The translations under genes were made by a program, and so were the position numbers. This document shows positions 43,884-53,190 of a DNA stretch of 64,000 nt, piece by piece; positions within the stretch are counted from its first letter, which is position 1; each line of letters opens with the position of its first letter. The notes under the pieces were generated by a model. It was given only the letters and a program-made list of their open reading frames with translations. It was not told the origin of the DNA and searched no databases. Source of the stretch: Geodermatophilus obscurus DSM 43160 (GTDB taxonomy: Bacteria; Actinomycetota; Actinomycetes; Mycobacteriales; Geodermatophilaceae); the NCBI RefSeq assembly GCF_000025345.1, contig NC_013757.1, positions 3,596,001-3,660,000 on the forward strand, read 5' to 3'.

Positions 43884-44639
43884 GTGTCCGCCCTCGACCT
43901 GGCCATCGCGGCAGGCGTCGCCCTCGTCGCCGGCGTCGTCAACTCCGTCGCCGGTGGCGGATCGCTGATCCTCTTCCCCACCCTGGTGGCGCTGGGGCTG
44001 GGCACGGTGGCCGCCAACGTGACCAACTCGATCGCCCAGTGGCCGGGCTACCTCGGCGGCGTCCTCGGCTTCCGCGCCGAGTACGCCGGCCAGCGCGGCC
44101 GGCTGCTCCGCTTCGGCGTCGTCGCGCTGCTCGGTGGCGTCGCCGGCAGCGTCCTGCTGCTCACCACGCCGTCCGCGGCCTTCGACGTCGTCGTCCCCGT
44201 GCTCGTGCTGCTGGCCAGCCTGCTGCTGGCCGTGCAGCCGCTGCTCACCCGGCGGCTGAAGCAGGCCGAGGACGGCGGTCCGCGGCGCGACCCGGTGTGG
44301 CTCTACGTGGCGCTGTTCCTGGCGACCGTCTACGGCGGCTACTTCGGCGGCGCGCTCGGCGTCATCCTGGTCGGCGTCCTCGGGGTGGGCCTGCACCGGC
44401 TCAAGCTGGCCAACGCGCTGAAGTCGGCGCTCTCGGCGGTCACCGCCACCGTCACGCTCGTCGTCTTCGGCCTGTTCGGCCCGGTCGACTGGCAGGTCGT
44501 CGCCGTCGCCGCCCCGGCCAGCCTGCTCGGCGGCTTCCTCGGCGCCCGGATCGCCACCCGCATCCCGACCACGCCGCTGCGGGTCTTCATCGTGGGGTTC
44601 GGCGTCGCAGTGTCGATCTACCTGTTCACCCGCATCTGA
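43884..44639 (+). CDS. TSUP-family sulfite/organosulfur exporter-type permease
   Basis: About 251-aa, eight-helix membrane protein of the TauE/SafE (TSUP) family. Both halves show the family repeat: NSVAGGGSLILFPTLVALGL in the first half and YGGYFGGALGVILVGVLGVG in the second. Members move sulfite, sulfoacetate or related anions; the substrate here is unknown. The start is GTG 43884 (VSALDLAIAAG), near the divergent DoxX-like start. A 14-bp palindrome (44660-44673) follows the stop. Confidence 0.85.
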   Translation: MSALDLAIAAGVALVAGVVNSVAGGGSLILFPTLVALGLGTVAANVTNSIAQWPGYLGGVLGFRAEYAGQRGRLLRFGVVALLGGVAGSVLLLTTPSAAFDVVVPVLVLLASLLLAVQPLLTRRLKQAEDGGPRRDPVWLYVALFLATVYGGYFGGALGVILVGVLGVGLHRLKLANALKSALSAVTATVTLVVFGLFGPVDWQVVAVAAPASLLGGFLGARIATRIPTTPLRVFIVGFGVAVSIYLFTRI

Positions 44640-44746
44640 CCGCCCGCGCTGTGGGCCGCGTTACACGTGTGACGGAGGGGTCCACCCGCTCCCGGACACG
44701 CCCGGCGCCTCCCCGCCGAGCGCGGGGGCCTGCCTAGCGTCGGGGC

Positions 44747-44965
44747 ATGCGCGAGAACCGACTCTCCCCGGTCCGGAACGCCGTCGAGTGCCCCGAGGCC
44801 CGCGTCCAGCGGCTGCACCTCATCGCCGCCGCCCGGGTGGCGGCCGTGCGCCCGACGACCCCGCAGCAGGTCTCCGACATCGTCCGCGTCACGGTCGACG
44901 ACGAGGTCGACACCCGGACCTTCCGGGCCATCGTCACCGACATCTCCGCCGACGTCCTGCGCTGA
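44747..44965 (+). CDS. Small hypothetical protein
   Basis: 72-aa frame from ATG 44747 to TGA. The sequence is mixed alpha/beta with a C-terminal VDDEVDTRTFRAIVTDISAD, acidic and well biased in codon use. No family is recognised. The palindrome at 44660-44673 lies 74 bp upstream and could be its operator. Ends just before the dispersed palindromic repeat B, convergent with nadA. Confidence 0.5.
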   Translation: MRENRLSPVRNAVECPEARVQRLHLIAAARVAAVRPTTPQQVSDIVRVTVDDEVDTRTFRAIVTDISADVLR

Positions 44966-44990
44966 CCGCCGGCCCCGGCCTGGTGAGGTG

Positions 44991-45050
44991 CTGGAACGGC
45001 CCCCTCCAGGGCACCGCCCCGAGCTCGCGAGGGGTGGGGAGGAGGGGGTC
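44991..45050. repeat. Dispersed palindromic element, copy B (between convergent genes)
   Basis: Aligns with 6351-6410 over about 60 bp (centre CGAGCTCGCGAGGGG, outer arms GGCCCCCTCC and GGAGGGGGTCC). It lies between the small hypothetical protein and the nadA stop, where it could form a bidirectional terminator hairpin. Confidence 0.7.
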
Positions 45051-45059
45051 CTTCTCCTT

Positions 45060-46091
45060 CTACTCGCCCCCGCGGCCGGGCTCGCCGATGGCGATCATCG
45101 CCTCCACGGCCCGGCGGGCCCGGGCGGCGGTCTCCGCGTCGACGTCCACCGCGCCCCCGCCGGTGCGCAGGGTCTGCAGCAGCTTCGCCGGCGTGATCAT
45201 CTTCATGTAGCGGCAGGCGGCGCGGTCGTTCATCGGGATGAACTGCGTCCCGGCGTTGAGCGCCCGCAGCTGGTGCAGGATGCCGACCTCGGTGGCCACC
45301 AGCACCTGGGGCGCCCGGGTGGTCGCGGCCTGCTCGACCATGCCGCCGGTGGAGAGGACCCGGGTGCGCTCGGCCGGCAGGTCGCCGTGGCTGACCAGGT
45401 CCAGCACCGAGGTGGTGCACCCGCACTCCGGGTGCACCAGGATCTCGGCGTCCGGGTGGGCGGCCACCTGCGCGCGGACGTCGGACGGGCTGATGCCGGC
45501 GTGCACGTGGCACTCTCCCGCCCACACGTGGATGTCGTCCCGCCCGGTCACCCGCTTGACGTGCGCGCCGAGGAACTGGTCGGGGCAGAAGAGGATCTCG
45601 CGGTCGGCCGGGATCGACCGGACGACGTCGGCCGCGTTGGACGACGTGCAGCAGATGTCGGTCTCGGCCTTCACAGCCGCGGTGGTGTTCACGTAGCTGA
45701 CGACGACGGCGCCGGGGTGCTCGGCCTTCCACTCGCGCAGCTGCTCGGCGGTGATCGAGTCGGCCAGCGAGCAGCCGGCGTCGTGGTCGGGCAGCAGCAC
45801 GGTCTTGTCCGGCGAGAGGATCTTCGCCGTCTCGGCCATGAAGTGGACGCCGCAGAAGACGATCTCGCGGGCGTCGGTCTGCGCCGCGACCCGGGACAGG
45901 TACAGCGAGTCGCCGGTGACGTGGGCGACGTCCTGGATCTCGGGGACCTGGTAGTTGTGCGCCAGGATCACCGCGCCGCGCTCCTCGGCCAGCCGGCGGA
46001 CCTCCGCGGCCCACGTCTCGTACTCGGCCGGGGAGAGGGTGCGCTCGTCGCCGGAGACGGCGGAGGTGGCGGGCGCGATGGTGGCGGTCAC
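45060..46091 (-). CDS. nadA: Quinolinate synthase NadA
   Basis: 343-aa [4Fe-4S] enzyme that condenses iminoaspartate with dihydroxyacetone phosphate to quinolinate in NAD synthesis. Family motifs are [20 protein letters not shown], the Cys-containing [14 protein letters not shown] and HPECGC, and [15 protein letters not shown] with the last cluster Cys. Length and Cys placement match the long actinobacterial type. The start is GTG 46091 with GAGGAG upstream; the frame extends to 46448 through a GNAT remnant. nadB and nadC are not next to it in this window. Confidence 0.95.
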   Translation of the reverse strand: MTATIAPATSAVSGDERTLSPAEYETWAAEVRRLAEERGAVILAHNYQVPEIQDVAHVTGDSLYLSRVAAQTDAREIVFCGVHFMAETAKILSPDKTVLLPDHDAGCSLADSITAEQLREWKAEHPGAVVVSYVNTTAAVKAETDICCTSSNAADVVRSIPADREILFCPDQFLGAHVKRVTGRDDIHVWAGECHVHAGISPSDVRAQVAAHPDAEILVHPECGCTTSVLDLVSHGDLPAERTRVLSTGGMVEQAATTRAPQVLVATEVGILHQLRALNAGTQFIPMNDRAACRYMKMITPAKLLQTLRTGGGAVDVDAETAARARRAVEAMIAIGEPGRGGE

Positions 46092-46167
46092 GGAGCTCCT
46101 CGGCTGGGTGGGGTGCGGCCACATGTTCCCCCGCGCCGGACGACGACTGTGGCGCGGGGCACCCCGG

Positions 46168-46448
46168 TCAACGCGGGCCGGGCCGCACCCCTTCCCGCAC
46201 CGCCGTGCCCGTGCCGGCCCACGACGCGCCGGGTGCACCTCGAGCAGCCAGGTCCATGCGTGCTCCCGGCCGCGCCAGGGGGGCAGGTCCGCGGCCAGTA
46301 CGCCGACCGGGAGCGCGCGGTCGACGGCGACCAGCACCAGCGCCGCGCGCGGACCTGGGGCCAGGGCCGCGGCCAGCCCCGTCCCCGTGCCGTCGCCCAG
46401 CCAGCCCGGTCCGCGGAGGTCGTCGTCCGTGGCCGGGCGGACGGTCAC
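46168..46448 (-). pseudogene. Truncated, frameshifted GNAT acetyltransferase
   Basis: Begins at GTG 46448, overlapping the RNase H-CobC stop (GTGA), with the GNAT-like opening [18 protein letters not shown]. It continues through [20 protein letters not shown] to [10 protein letters not shown], the strand before the acetyl-CoA-binding loop. There the frame breaks; shifting by one gives [10 protein letters not shown] and a stop at 46168-46170. The rest of the acetyltransferase fold is missing. Probably a translationally coupled gene that decayed, although a short functional product cannot be excluded. Confidence 0.5.
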
Positions 46449-47536
46449 CGCAGGTGGCCGGTGTCGTTGACCAGGCGGACGGCGGCGCGCCCGTCGGAGC
46501 GCCAGGCGACGGTGCAGAACGACGCCGCCTCGAGGAACACCCGGTGGACGACGTCGTCGGCGACGTCGAGGCCGGCGGCGAGCAGCAGCTTGATGGGCGT
46601 GACGTGGGAGACGACGAGCACCGTCTTCCCGGCGTGCCCGCGGAGGATGCGGGCCCGGGCGCGGGCCACGCGGTCGCTGACGTCGGCGACCGACTCGCCG
46701 CCCGGCGCGGCCACGGTGATGTCCTCGGCGAACCGCCGCTCGGCCAGCGGGTGCCGCTGCTTCGCCTCCTCGGCGGTGAGGCCCTCGAGGTCGCCGAAGT
46801 CCAGCTCGACCAGGTCGTCGTCGTACTGCACCGGCAGCCCGAGCACCGCGCCGACCACCTCGGCGGTCTCCCGGGTGCGGCGCAGCGGCGAGGCCACGAT
46901 GACGTCGACGTCCAGCTCCGCGGCCCGTTTCGCCGCCGCCTCGGCCTCGGCGCGCCCGGTGGCCGACAGCGGCAGGTCGTTGCGGCCGCTGTAGCGGCGT
47001 TCCGGGGTGTGCTCGGTGCGGCCGTGCCGCAGCAGGTGCGTGACGGTGGTGACGGCGGGCGCGCGGGGGGCCACCGGCTGGACGTCGTCCTCGACGGTGC
47101 TGGGCTCGGCGGCGAGGTCGCGGTGGACCGGCCGGCCGTCCATCGCGCTGTTGGCGAGCGCGTCGGCGGCGCCGTTCTGCGCCCGCGGCACCCAGGTGTA
47201 GCGGACGCTGCCCAGCTGCCGGGCGATCTGCCGGGCCTGCAGCGCCAGCTTCTGCATGTCGGGGTGCTTGACCTTCCAGCGGCCCGACATCTGCTCGACG
47301 ACGAGCTTGGAGTCCATCCGCACCTCGACGTCGGCGGTCGGGTCGAGGTCCAGCGCCGCCTGCAGCCCGGCGACCAGGCCGCCGTACTCGGCGACGTTGT
47401 TGGTGGCCCGCCCGACGGACTCGGCCCGCTCCGCCAGCACCTTCCCGGTGGTCGCGTCCCGGACGAGAGCGCCGTAGCCGGCCGGCCCGGGATTGCCCCG
47501 CGAGCCGCCGTCGGCCTCCACGACGAACCGCTTCAC
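46445..47536 (-). CDS. Bifunctional RNase H / acid phosphatase (RnhA-CobC fusion)
   Basis: 363-aa fusion, as in mycobacterial Rv2228c. Residues 1-135 are a type I RNase H domain with the acidic residues in [25 protein letters not shown] and [11 protein letters not shown], and a further one in NGAADALAN. Residues about 165-355 are a histidine-phosphatase domain with [10 protein letters not shown] (catalytic His) and [11 protein letters not shown] (second His); CobC-like members dephosphorylate alpha-ribazole phosphate. GTG 47536 overlaps the zinc-ribbon gene stop. This coupling is conserved in actinobacteria. Confidence 0.93.
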   Translation of the reverse strand: MKRFVVEADGGSRGNPGPAGYGALVRDATTGKVLAERAESVGRATNNVAEYGGLVAGLQAALDLDPTADVEVRMDSKLVVEQMSGRWKVKHPDMQKLALQARQIARQLGSVRYTWVPRAQNGAADALANSAMDGRPVHRDLAAEPSTVEDDVQPVAPRAPAVTTVTHLLRHGRTEHTPERRYSGRNDLPLSATGRAEAEAAAKRAAELDVDVIVASPLRRTRETAEVVGAVLGLPVQYDDDLVELDFGDLEGLTAEEAKQRHPLAERRFAEDITVAAPGGESVADVSDRVARARARILRGHAGKTVLVVSHVTPIKLLLAAGLDVADDVVHRVFLEAASFCTVAWRSDGRAAVRLVNDTGHLR

Positions 47537-48273
47537 AGCCCGCTCTCCGCCGTGCGCACCAGGATCCGGCCGCAGTTGTCGCACCGCACGACCTCGTGCG
47601 GGTCGGCGTTGCGGACGGCGGCCAGCTCGCGGCCGAACAGCTCGAGGCGGCAGCCCTGGCACTGGCGGGACCTCAGCACGGCGGCGCCCGTGCCACCGGT
47701 CTGGGTGCGGATCCGCTCGTAGAGGGCCAGCAGGTCGGCCGGGATGCGGGCGGCGGCCTCGGTGCGGGCGGCCTCGTGCCGCGCCGTCCCGTCGGCGATG
47801 TCGGCCAGGGCGTCGTCGCGCAGCTGCTCGGCGCGCGCGAGGTCGGCCTGCGCCGTCTCGTGGCCCTGCTGCGCCTCGGCGAGCGTGGCCTCGGCGGTCT
47901 CGAGCTGCTCCATGAGCTCGAGCTCCTGGTCCTCCAGGTCCGACTTCCGCCGCGCCAGCGACTGCATCTCGTGCTGCAGGTCGGTCATTTGCTTGGCCGA
48001 GACGCTGCCGGAGTCCAGCAGCCCCTGGTCGCGGGTGACCCGCGCGCGCACCGTCTCGACGTCGCCCTCGAGCCGCTTGACCTCCCGCTGCAGGTCGCGG
48101 ACCTCGGTCTCGGCGCGCACCACGGCGGCGGCCAGCTCCCGCTCCGACTCGGCGGCGGAATCCACCGCGGCGTTCTCGCGGAGGGTGCGCCGGCGGTGGG
48201 CCAGCTGGCCCAGGGCGACGTCCTCGGCGGCGAGGTCCAGCAGTTTCTGCTGATCGAAGTGGTCGGCCTTCAC
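47533..48273 (-). CDS. Coiled-coil protein with C-terminal C4 zinc ribbon (Rv2229c-like)
   Basis: 246-aa protein. A long heptad-rich coiled coil spans about residues 25-180. A zinc ribbon follows with two Cys pairs, [10 protein letters not shown] and RCDNCGRIL. Homologues are encoded just upstream of the RNase H-CobC gene in many actinobacteria, sometimes with Nif3 upstream, exactly as here. Their biochemical role is not firmly known; nucleic-acid binding is likely. Start GTG 48273. Stop overlaps the next start by 4 nt. Confidence 0.88.
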   Translation of the reverse strand: MKADHFDQQKLLDLAAEDVALGQLAHRRRTLRENAAVDSAAESERELAAAVVRAETEVRDLQREVKRLEGDVETVRARVTRDQGLLDSGSVSAKQMTDLQHEMQSLARRKSDLEDQELELMEQLETAEATLAEAQQGHETAQADLARAEQLRDDALADIADGTARHEAARTEAAARIPADLLALYERIRTQTGGTGAAVLRSRQCQGCRLELFGRELAAVRNADPHEVVRCDNCGRILVRTAESGL

Positions 48274-48282
48274 CCGCTCAAC

Positions 48283-48562
48283 CTACCCGCGCGCCGTGGG
48301 CGCCCCCGTCGCTCCCGGCGGGGCCGACTCCAGCGGGTCGGGCAGCCCGCGGAAGGTGGGGTCGTCCCGCTGAGCGGTGTAGTCGCTAGCCGCCGTCCCG
48401 TCGACGCCGCCGTCCACCCTCGCCGCTCGCAGCGCGGCGGTGACCAGGACGGTCACCGCCAGGTTGACCAGCAGCGCGACGAAGCCCGCGTACACCGTGA
48501 CGGCGGTGTCGAGGCCGAGGTCGGAGAGCGCGAACGCCGACCCGCCGAAGTGCTCGCGGCCG
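48283..48562 (-). pseudogene. C-terminal remnant of a sodium/solute symporter (SSS family)
   Basis: The minus frame reads GREHFGGSAFALSDLGLDTA then VYAGFVALLVNLAVTVLVTA and DGTAASDYTAQ before a TAG at 48283-48285. This matches the last transmembrane segment and tail of actinobacterial monocarboxylate/solute:sodium symporters (MctC-like). The rest of the gene (about 500 codons) is absent: upstream sequence is the end of nif3. Codon bias is still good, so the deletion may be fairly recent. It separates nif3 from the zinc-ribbon gene. Confidence 0.7.
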
Positions 48563-48598
48563 GCCCCAGGGCGTCGTCCGGCCGCGGGCGCGGCCGGG

Positions 48599-49420
48599 TC
48601 AGCGGTCGGCCCCGGCGTGCGACGTCCACGGGTCCGTGCGCCGCTGGGACACGGCGACCTCCACCCGGCCGGACAGGTCACGGGCGAGGACGTCGGCCGC
48701 GACGGGCAGCCAGGGCCACTCGGAGGCGAAGTGTGCCACGTCACACACCGCCGGACCCCGCAGCTCCTGCGCCTCGGACACCGGGTGGTGTCGCAGGTCG
48801 CTGGTGAGGAGGACGTCGGCGCCTGCCGCGGCGGCGGCCGGGAGCAGGGAGCCGCCGCTGCCGCCGCAGACGGCGACCGTCTCGATGCGCCGTTCCGGGT
48901 CCCCGGCCGCGCGGACGCCGCCCACGGTCTCCGGCAGGGCTGCGGCGACGAGCTCGGCGAACCGCTGGAGGGACGCCGCCTCGGGGAGCCGGCCGACGCG
49001 GCCCAGCCCGGCGCGGGGGTCGGTGGCGGCCGGCTGGAGCGGGACGGTGCCGGTGAGCCCGAGGGCGGCGGCGAGGGCGTCGTTCACGCCGGAGCCGGGC
49101 GCGCGGTCGGCGTTGGTGTGCGCGACGAAGAGGCCGGCGCCGGCGCGGATCAGCCGGTGCACCAGGCGGCCCTTGGGGTCGTCGGCCGGGACGCCGTGGA
49201 CGGCGGTGAGGAACAGCGGGTGGTGGGTGACGAGCAGCTGCGCGCCGGTCCCCACCACCTCGTCGACGACGGCGGTCACCGGGTCGACGGCGAAGAGCAC
49301 CCGGTCCACCGGCTCGTCGGGATCGCCGCAGACGAGCCCCACGGCGTCCCAGTCCTCGGCCAGCGCCGGGTCGTAGCGCGCCTCGAGCGCGGCGACGACC
49401 TCCCCCAGTGTGACGGTCAC
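48599..49420 (-). CDS. Nif3-like dinuclear metal-centre protein
   Basis: 273-aa Nif3/YbgI family protein. Metal-binding residues are in LLVTHHPLFL, FVAHTNADRAPGSGVNDALA and CDVAHFASEWPWLP. Members bind two metals; some have been named GTP cyclohydrolase type 2-like, but the physiological reaction is unclear. The start is GTG 49420; the longer frame to 49528 includes a hairpin region. Neighbourhood nif3, zinc ribbon, RNase H-CobC is the conserved actinobacterial order, interrupted only by the symporter remnant. Confidence 0.92.
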   Translation of the reverse strand: MTVTLGEVVAALEARYDPALAEDWDAVGLVCGDPDEPVDRVLFAVDPVTAVVDEVVGTGAQLLVTHHPLFLTAVHGVPADDPKGRLVHRLIRAGAGLFVAHTNADRAPGSGVNDALAAALGLTGTVPLQPAATDPRAGLGRVGRLPEAASLQRFAELVAAALPETVGGVRAAGDPERRIETVAVCGGSGGSLLPAAAAAGADVLLTSDLRHHPVSEAQELRGPAVCDVAHFASEWPWLPVAADVLARDLSGRVEVAVSQRRTDPWTSHAGADR

Positions 49421-49479
49421 GTGCGCCGACCCTAGGTGTCGTGACGAGCCCGGCGGGCGCGACCACCCGCCCTCCGACG

Positions 49480-49551
49480 GTTGATCATGGGGTTGTTGCA
49501 GGCGACATGCGAAGACACGCCGCACCACGCGACAGCAACCCCATGATCAAC
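49480..49551. terminator. Long hairpin with AT-rich arms between GNAT and nif3
   Basis: Arms 49480-49495 (GTTGATCATGGGGTTG) and 49536-49551 are exact complements over 16 bp, extended by about 3 more pairs including one wobble. Loop about 37 nt. It lies after the GNAT stop and upstream of nif3. The arms are much less GC-rich than the surroundings, as in the hairpin at 137-192, suggesting a terminator or a repeat family. Confidence 0.6.
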
Positions 49552-49608
49552 ACCGAGTGAGGGAGCGCCTCGCCGTCCCCGGGCGACGGACGGTCAACGG
49601 GGGGCGGG

Positions 49609-50097
49609 CTAGACCGGCCGCGCCATGGCGACGCGGCGGCCGCGCCGGGTCAGGCCCAGCTCCTCCTCGTGCGCGGCGAGCGCCTGCAGCTCGGGCCCGA
49701 GGTCGTCGGTCACCTGCCACCCGTGCCGGGCGTACCAGGGCGCGTTCCACGGCACGTCGGCGTAGGTGAGCAGCGTGACCCGCCGCGCGCCGACCACCCA
49801 GGCCGCGGACACCGCGGCCCCGAGCAGCGCCGCGCCGATGCCCTGTCGCATCGACGCCGGGTGCACCGAGAGCTGCTCCAGGTGCACGTCGCCGTCCACC
49901 CGGTCCAGGACGGCGAACCCGACCACCGGCCGGCCGACGACCAGCACCCGCCACGCTCGGGCGCGCAGGGGGGCCGGAGCCGCGGCCGGCAGGTCCAGCA
50001 CGCCCCGCGCCCGGAACAGCTCGTCGGCGGCGTCCTCGACCGCGGGGAGCTCCAGCAGGTCCGCGGCCGAGGCGACCCGGACGACGACACCTGCCAC
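49609..50097 (-). CDS. GNAT N-acetyltransferase
   Basis: 162-aa acetyltransferase. The acetyl-CoA binding segment is LSVHPASMRQGIGAALLGAA, preceded by strand VGFAVLDRVDGDVHLEQ. The C-terminal block PWNAPWYARHGWQV is typical of small-molecule GNATs. Acceptor unknown. The start is GTG 50097 (VAGVVVRVAS); the frame extends further but into non-family sequence. Divergent from the FUSC gene by 36 bp. Confidence 0.88.
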   Translation of the reverse strand: MAGVVVRVASAADLLELPAVEDAADELFRARGVLDLPAAAPAPLRARAWRVLVVGRPVVGFAVLDRVDGDVHLEQLSVHPASMRQGIGAALLGAAVSAAWVVGARRVTLLTYADVPWNAPWYARHGWQVTDDLGPELQALAAHEEELGLTRRGRRVAMARPV

Positions 50098-50133
50098 GCG
50101 CGGAGCATCCCAGCCCGACCCCCTGCGGTGGGG

Positions 50134-52116
50134 ATGGAAAGCTCGGGGACCGTGGCGGAGCGGGCGTTGCGTGCACCGGCCTGGCTCGAGGAGCTGGTGC
50201 GCACGACGCCTCCCCCGGTGCCCTGGCGGGACGTCGTCCGCTTCGCCGTGACCGTGCCCGCGCCGCTGGCCGTGGCGGTCGCCGTCGAGGGGGGCATCGA
50301 GCCCGGCCCGGTGCTCGGTGCCGGCGTCTTCGCCACGACCGGCGCGCTGGCCGGCAGCCTCGCCCCGCAGGGCGGACCGCTGCGCGACCGGCTGCGCCGC
50401 ACGGCCGCGGCGACCGTCTTCGGCGGCATCGGGCTGGTCGTCGGCCAGTTCGCGGCCGGCGGCGGCTGGCTGCCGGTGGTGGTCGTCGCGCTCGCGGCGG
50501 CGCTCGCGGCGTTCGTGAGCGCGGTCAACTCCGCGCTCTCCCTCGGCGCCCTGCAGCTGCTGGTCTACACCGCGCTGGCCTCCGGGCTGGTCACCCCGCT
50601 CTCCCCCGCGGCCGAGGTCGGCTGCTTCGTCGTCGGCGCGGCGTGGGCCACGCTCACCACGCTGGTCCAGTACGCCACCGAGCGCAACGACCCCGACCGG
50701 ACGGCGGTCTCCACCGTCTTCACCCGCATCGCCGAGCTGCTCGCCGCGGCCGGGACCCCGCAGGCGGAGGAGGCCCGGCGGGAGCTGACCACCGCCCTCA
50801 ACGACGCCTACGACCGGGTCATCCGCTCCCGCAGCCGCACCGCCGGGCGCACCCGCGAGCTCTCCGAGCTGGCCGGCGTGCTGAACGCGGCCGCGCCGCT
50901 GGTCGAGGGGACGGTCGCCGCCGCCCGCGCCGGGGTGCCCGCCGACCCGCAGGACGTCGGCGCCGTCCACGCGCTGGCCGCCGCGGTCGCCGGCACCCGG
51001 GACCTGCCCGAGGAGCGCCCGGAGCACCTGGAACGGGGGGCACCCACCCGGCGGGCGGTCCGCCACGGGGTGCGGCTGGCCTGGAACGTCGTCGGCGACC
51101 CCGAGGAGCGGGCCGGCGCCGCGGTGCCCCAGCCCAGGCCGGACCCGCGCTCCCGGCTGCGCGACCTCGGCGACCGCACGCTGGGCAGCGCCGACACCCG
51201 CGCCTTCGCCGTCCGCCTGGCGCTGTGCATGACGATCGCCGAGATCGCCCGCCAGTACCTGCCCATCGAGCGGCCCTACTGGGTGCTGCTCACCGTCGCG
51301 ATCGTGCTCAAGCCGGACTTCGGGTCGGTGTTCACCCGCGCGATCCAGCGCGGTGCCGGCACGCTGGTCGGCGTCCTCCTCGGCTCGCTGCTGCTCCTGG
51401 CGCTGCCGCGGAACGCCTGGGTGCTGGTGGCCATGTCCGTCGCCGCGGCGCTGCTGCCGTGGGGCCGGGCGGCCAACTTCGGCCTGTTCTCGGTCTTCCA
51501 GACGCCGGTGATCATCCTGCTGCTCGACCTCGCCCTCCCCGGTGGCCCCGGGCTGGTCGGCGCGCGGCTGCTCGACACCCTCATCGGCTGCGCGATCGTG
51601 CTGGTGTTCGGCTACCTGCTGTGGCCGCAGACCTGGCGGGCGCCGCTCGACGAGGCGCTGCGCGACGCCGCCCACGCCCTCGACGAGTTCGTCGAGGCGG
51701 CCTTCACCGGCAGCCCCAGCGAGCGGCGCCGCGCGCGGCGGCGCAGCTACCGGGCCCTCACCGAGCTGCACACGCAGCTGCAGCGCCGGCTGGCCGAGCC
51801 GCCACCGGTCAGCACCCGCGCCGCCGCGTTCTGGCCGGTCATCGTGCAGTTGGAACGGACGTCGGACGCCGTCACCGAGGCCGTGATCGCCACCCGCCAC
51901 GGCGAGCCCGCGCCCGACCTCGCCCAGGTGGCCGTCCTGCGCCGGGCGATCCGTGAACTCGAGGACGACATCCGCGCGCACCGGCCACCCGACGACGCCG
52001 AGATCCACGCCGAGGGCGTGCTCGCGCCGGTCGCCCGCGAGGTGGACGCCGCTCGCCGGCTGGTCCGCGACGCCGCTCCCGGCCGCCGTCCCGGTACCGC
52101 CGTCGCCGACGAGTAG
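50134..52116 (+). CDS. FUSC-family membrane transporter (aromatic acid exporter-like)
   Basis: About 660-aa protein with two bundles of transmembrane helices (about 30-175 and 360-495) joined by a cytoplasmic helical region and ending in a helical C-terminal domain. The second bundle carries the FUSC signature ERPYWVLLTVAIVLKPDFGS followed by RAIQRGAGTLVGVLLGSLLL. FUSC/AaeB proteins export aromatic or other hydrophobic acids. The start is either ATG 50134 (GGTGGGG upstream) or GTG 50152. The 30-bp gap to the following hydrolase suggests co-transcription. Confidence 0.88.
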   Translation: MESSGTVAERALRAPAWLEELVRTTPPPVPWRDVVRFAVTVPAPLAVAVAVEGGIEPGPVLGAGVFATTGALAGSLAPQGGPLRDRLRRTAAATVFGGIGLVVGQFAAGGGWLPVVVVALAAALAAFVSAVNSALSLGALQLLVYTALASGLVTPLSPAAEVGCFVVGAAWATLTTLVQYATERNDPDRTAVSTVFTRIAELLAAAGTPQAEEARRELTTALNDAYDRVIRSRSRTAGRTRELSELAGVLNAAAPLVEGTVAAARAGVPADPQDVGAVHALAAAVAGTRDLPEERPEHLERGAPTRRAVRHGVRLAWNVVGDPEERAGAAVPQPRPDPRSRLRDLGDRTLGSADTRAFAVRLALCMTIAEIARQYLPIERPYWVLLTVAIVLKPDFGSVFTRAIQRGAGTLVGVLLGSLLLLALPRNAWVLVAMSVAAALLPWGRAANFGLFSVFQTPVIILLLDLALPGGPGLVGARLLDTLIGCAIVLVFGYLLWPQTWRAPLDEALRDAAHALDEFVEAAFTGSPSERRRARRRSYRALTELHTQLQRRLAEPPPVSTRAAAFWPVIVQLERTSDAVTEAVIATRHGEPAPDLAQVAVLRRAIRELEDDIRAHRPPDDAEIHAEGVLAPVAREVDAARRLVRDAAPGRRPGTAVADE

Positions 52117-52145
52117 ACCCCCCGCGCCCGGGTGAGGATGGCCGC

Positions 52146-53060
52146 GTGAGCGCACACGAGCTGACCGTCCGCACCGACGACGGCGTCGACCTGCACGTCG
52201 AGGTGGACGGGATCGAGAACGCCTCGCTGACCGTCGTCCTCAGCCACGGGTTCACCGCCCGCCTGGGTGAGTGGGACCTGCAGCGGGAGGCGCTGCGGAA
52301 CCGCGCCCGGCTGGTGCTGTGGGACCAGCGCGGGCACGGCCGCTCCGGCTGGACGCCGCTGACCCGGGCGAGCATCGACCGCACCGGCCGGGACCTCGGC
52401 CAGGTGCTCGACGCCGTCGCCCCCCGGGGCCCGGTGGTGCTGGCCGGCCACTCGATGGGCGGGATGAGCGTCATGGCGCTGGCCCGCCGGCGCCCCGAGC
52501 TGTTCGGCACCCGCGTCGTCGGCGCCTTCCTGCTGGCCACCTCCGCCGGCGGGCTGGCCACCACCGGCGTCGTCGGCCTCACGGTGCGCCTGCTGCGTGC
52601 GCTCGGCCTGCTGCCGGTCTACCTCTGGCTGCTGCAGCTGTGGGCGCCGCTGCTGGAGCGCTTACGCCGCCGCGGCACCCGGACCGGGCGCTGGTACACC
52701 CGCCGCTACCTGTTCGGCAGGGACGACGCCGACCCGGAGCAGGTCCGGATGGTGCAGGACCTGCTGGAGGAGACGCCGCTGCCGGTCACGATGGCCTTCT
52801 ACGCTTCCTTCGTCGAGCACGACGAGTCCGCGGCCCTGCCGGTGCTGGCCCGCGTGCCGGTCACCGTCGTCGCCGCCAGCCACGACCGGCTGACCCCGCT
52901 CCCCCACGGACGCCGGCTGGCCGAGGACATCGGCCCGGCGGCCGAGCTCGTCGTCGTCGACGGCGCCGGCCACAGCGTCAACCTGACCCGCCCCGCGATC
53001 GTCGACGCGGCGTTCCTGCGGCTGCTGGACCGGGCGGAGGCCGTCGGGCGAGCGGCCTGA
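52146..53060 (+). CDS. Alpha/beta hydrolase
   Basis: 304-aa serine hydrolase from GTG 52146. Oxyanion strand VVLSHGFTARLGEWD, WDQRGHGRSGW, nucleophile elbow GHSMGGMS (Ser103) and catalytic His in VDGAGHSVNLTRP. A hydrophobic lid region (about 140-175) lies between strands. Substrate unknown. It follows the FUSC gene by 30 bp and precedes the wax-ester synthase, so a role in lipid or ester metabolism is plausible. Confidence 0.88.
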   Translation: MSAHELTVRTDDGVDLHVEVDGIENASLTVVLSHGFTARLGEWDLQREALRNRARLVLWDQRGHGRSGWTPLTRASIDRTGRDLGQVLDAVAPRGPVVLAGHSMGGMSVMALARRRPELFGTRVVGAFLLATSAGGLATTGVVGLTVRLLRALGLLPVYLWLLQLWAPLLERLRRRGTRTGRWYTRRYLFGRDDADPEQVRMVQDLLEETPLPVTMAFYASFVEHDESAALPVLARVPVTVVAASHDRLTPLPHGRRLAEDIGPAAELVVVDGAGHSVNLTRPAIVDAAFLRLLDRAEAVGRAA

Positions 53061-53190
53061 CTCCGGTGGACGGAACCGCGGCCACGTGGTCGGGTAGGAG
53101 CCACCCGGAGGGGGGCCACGGCGTTCCGCACGTCCCCGGGGAGCTGCGACGATGGCCCGCCGCCAGCCGGCGGGGTGGAGGGAGCCGACC

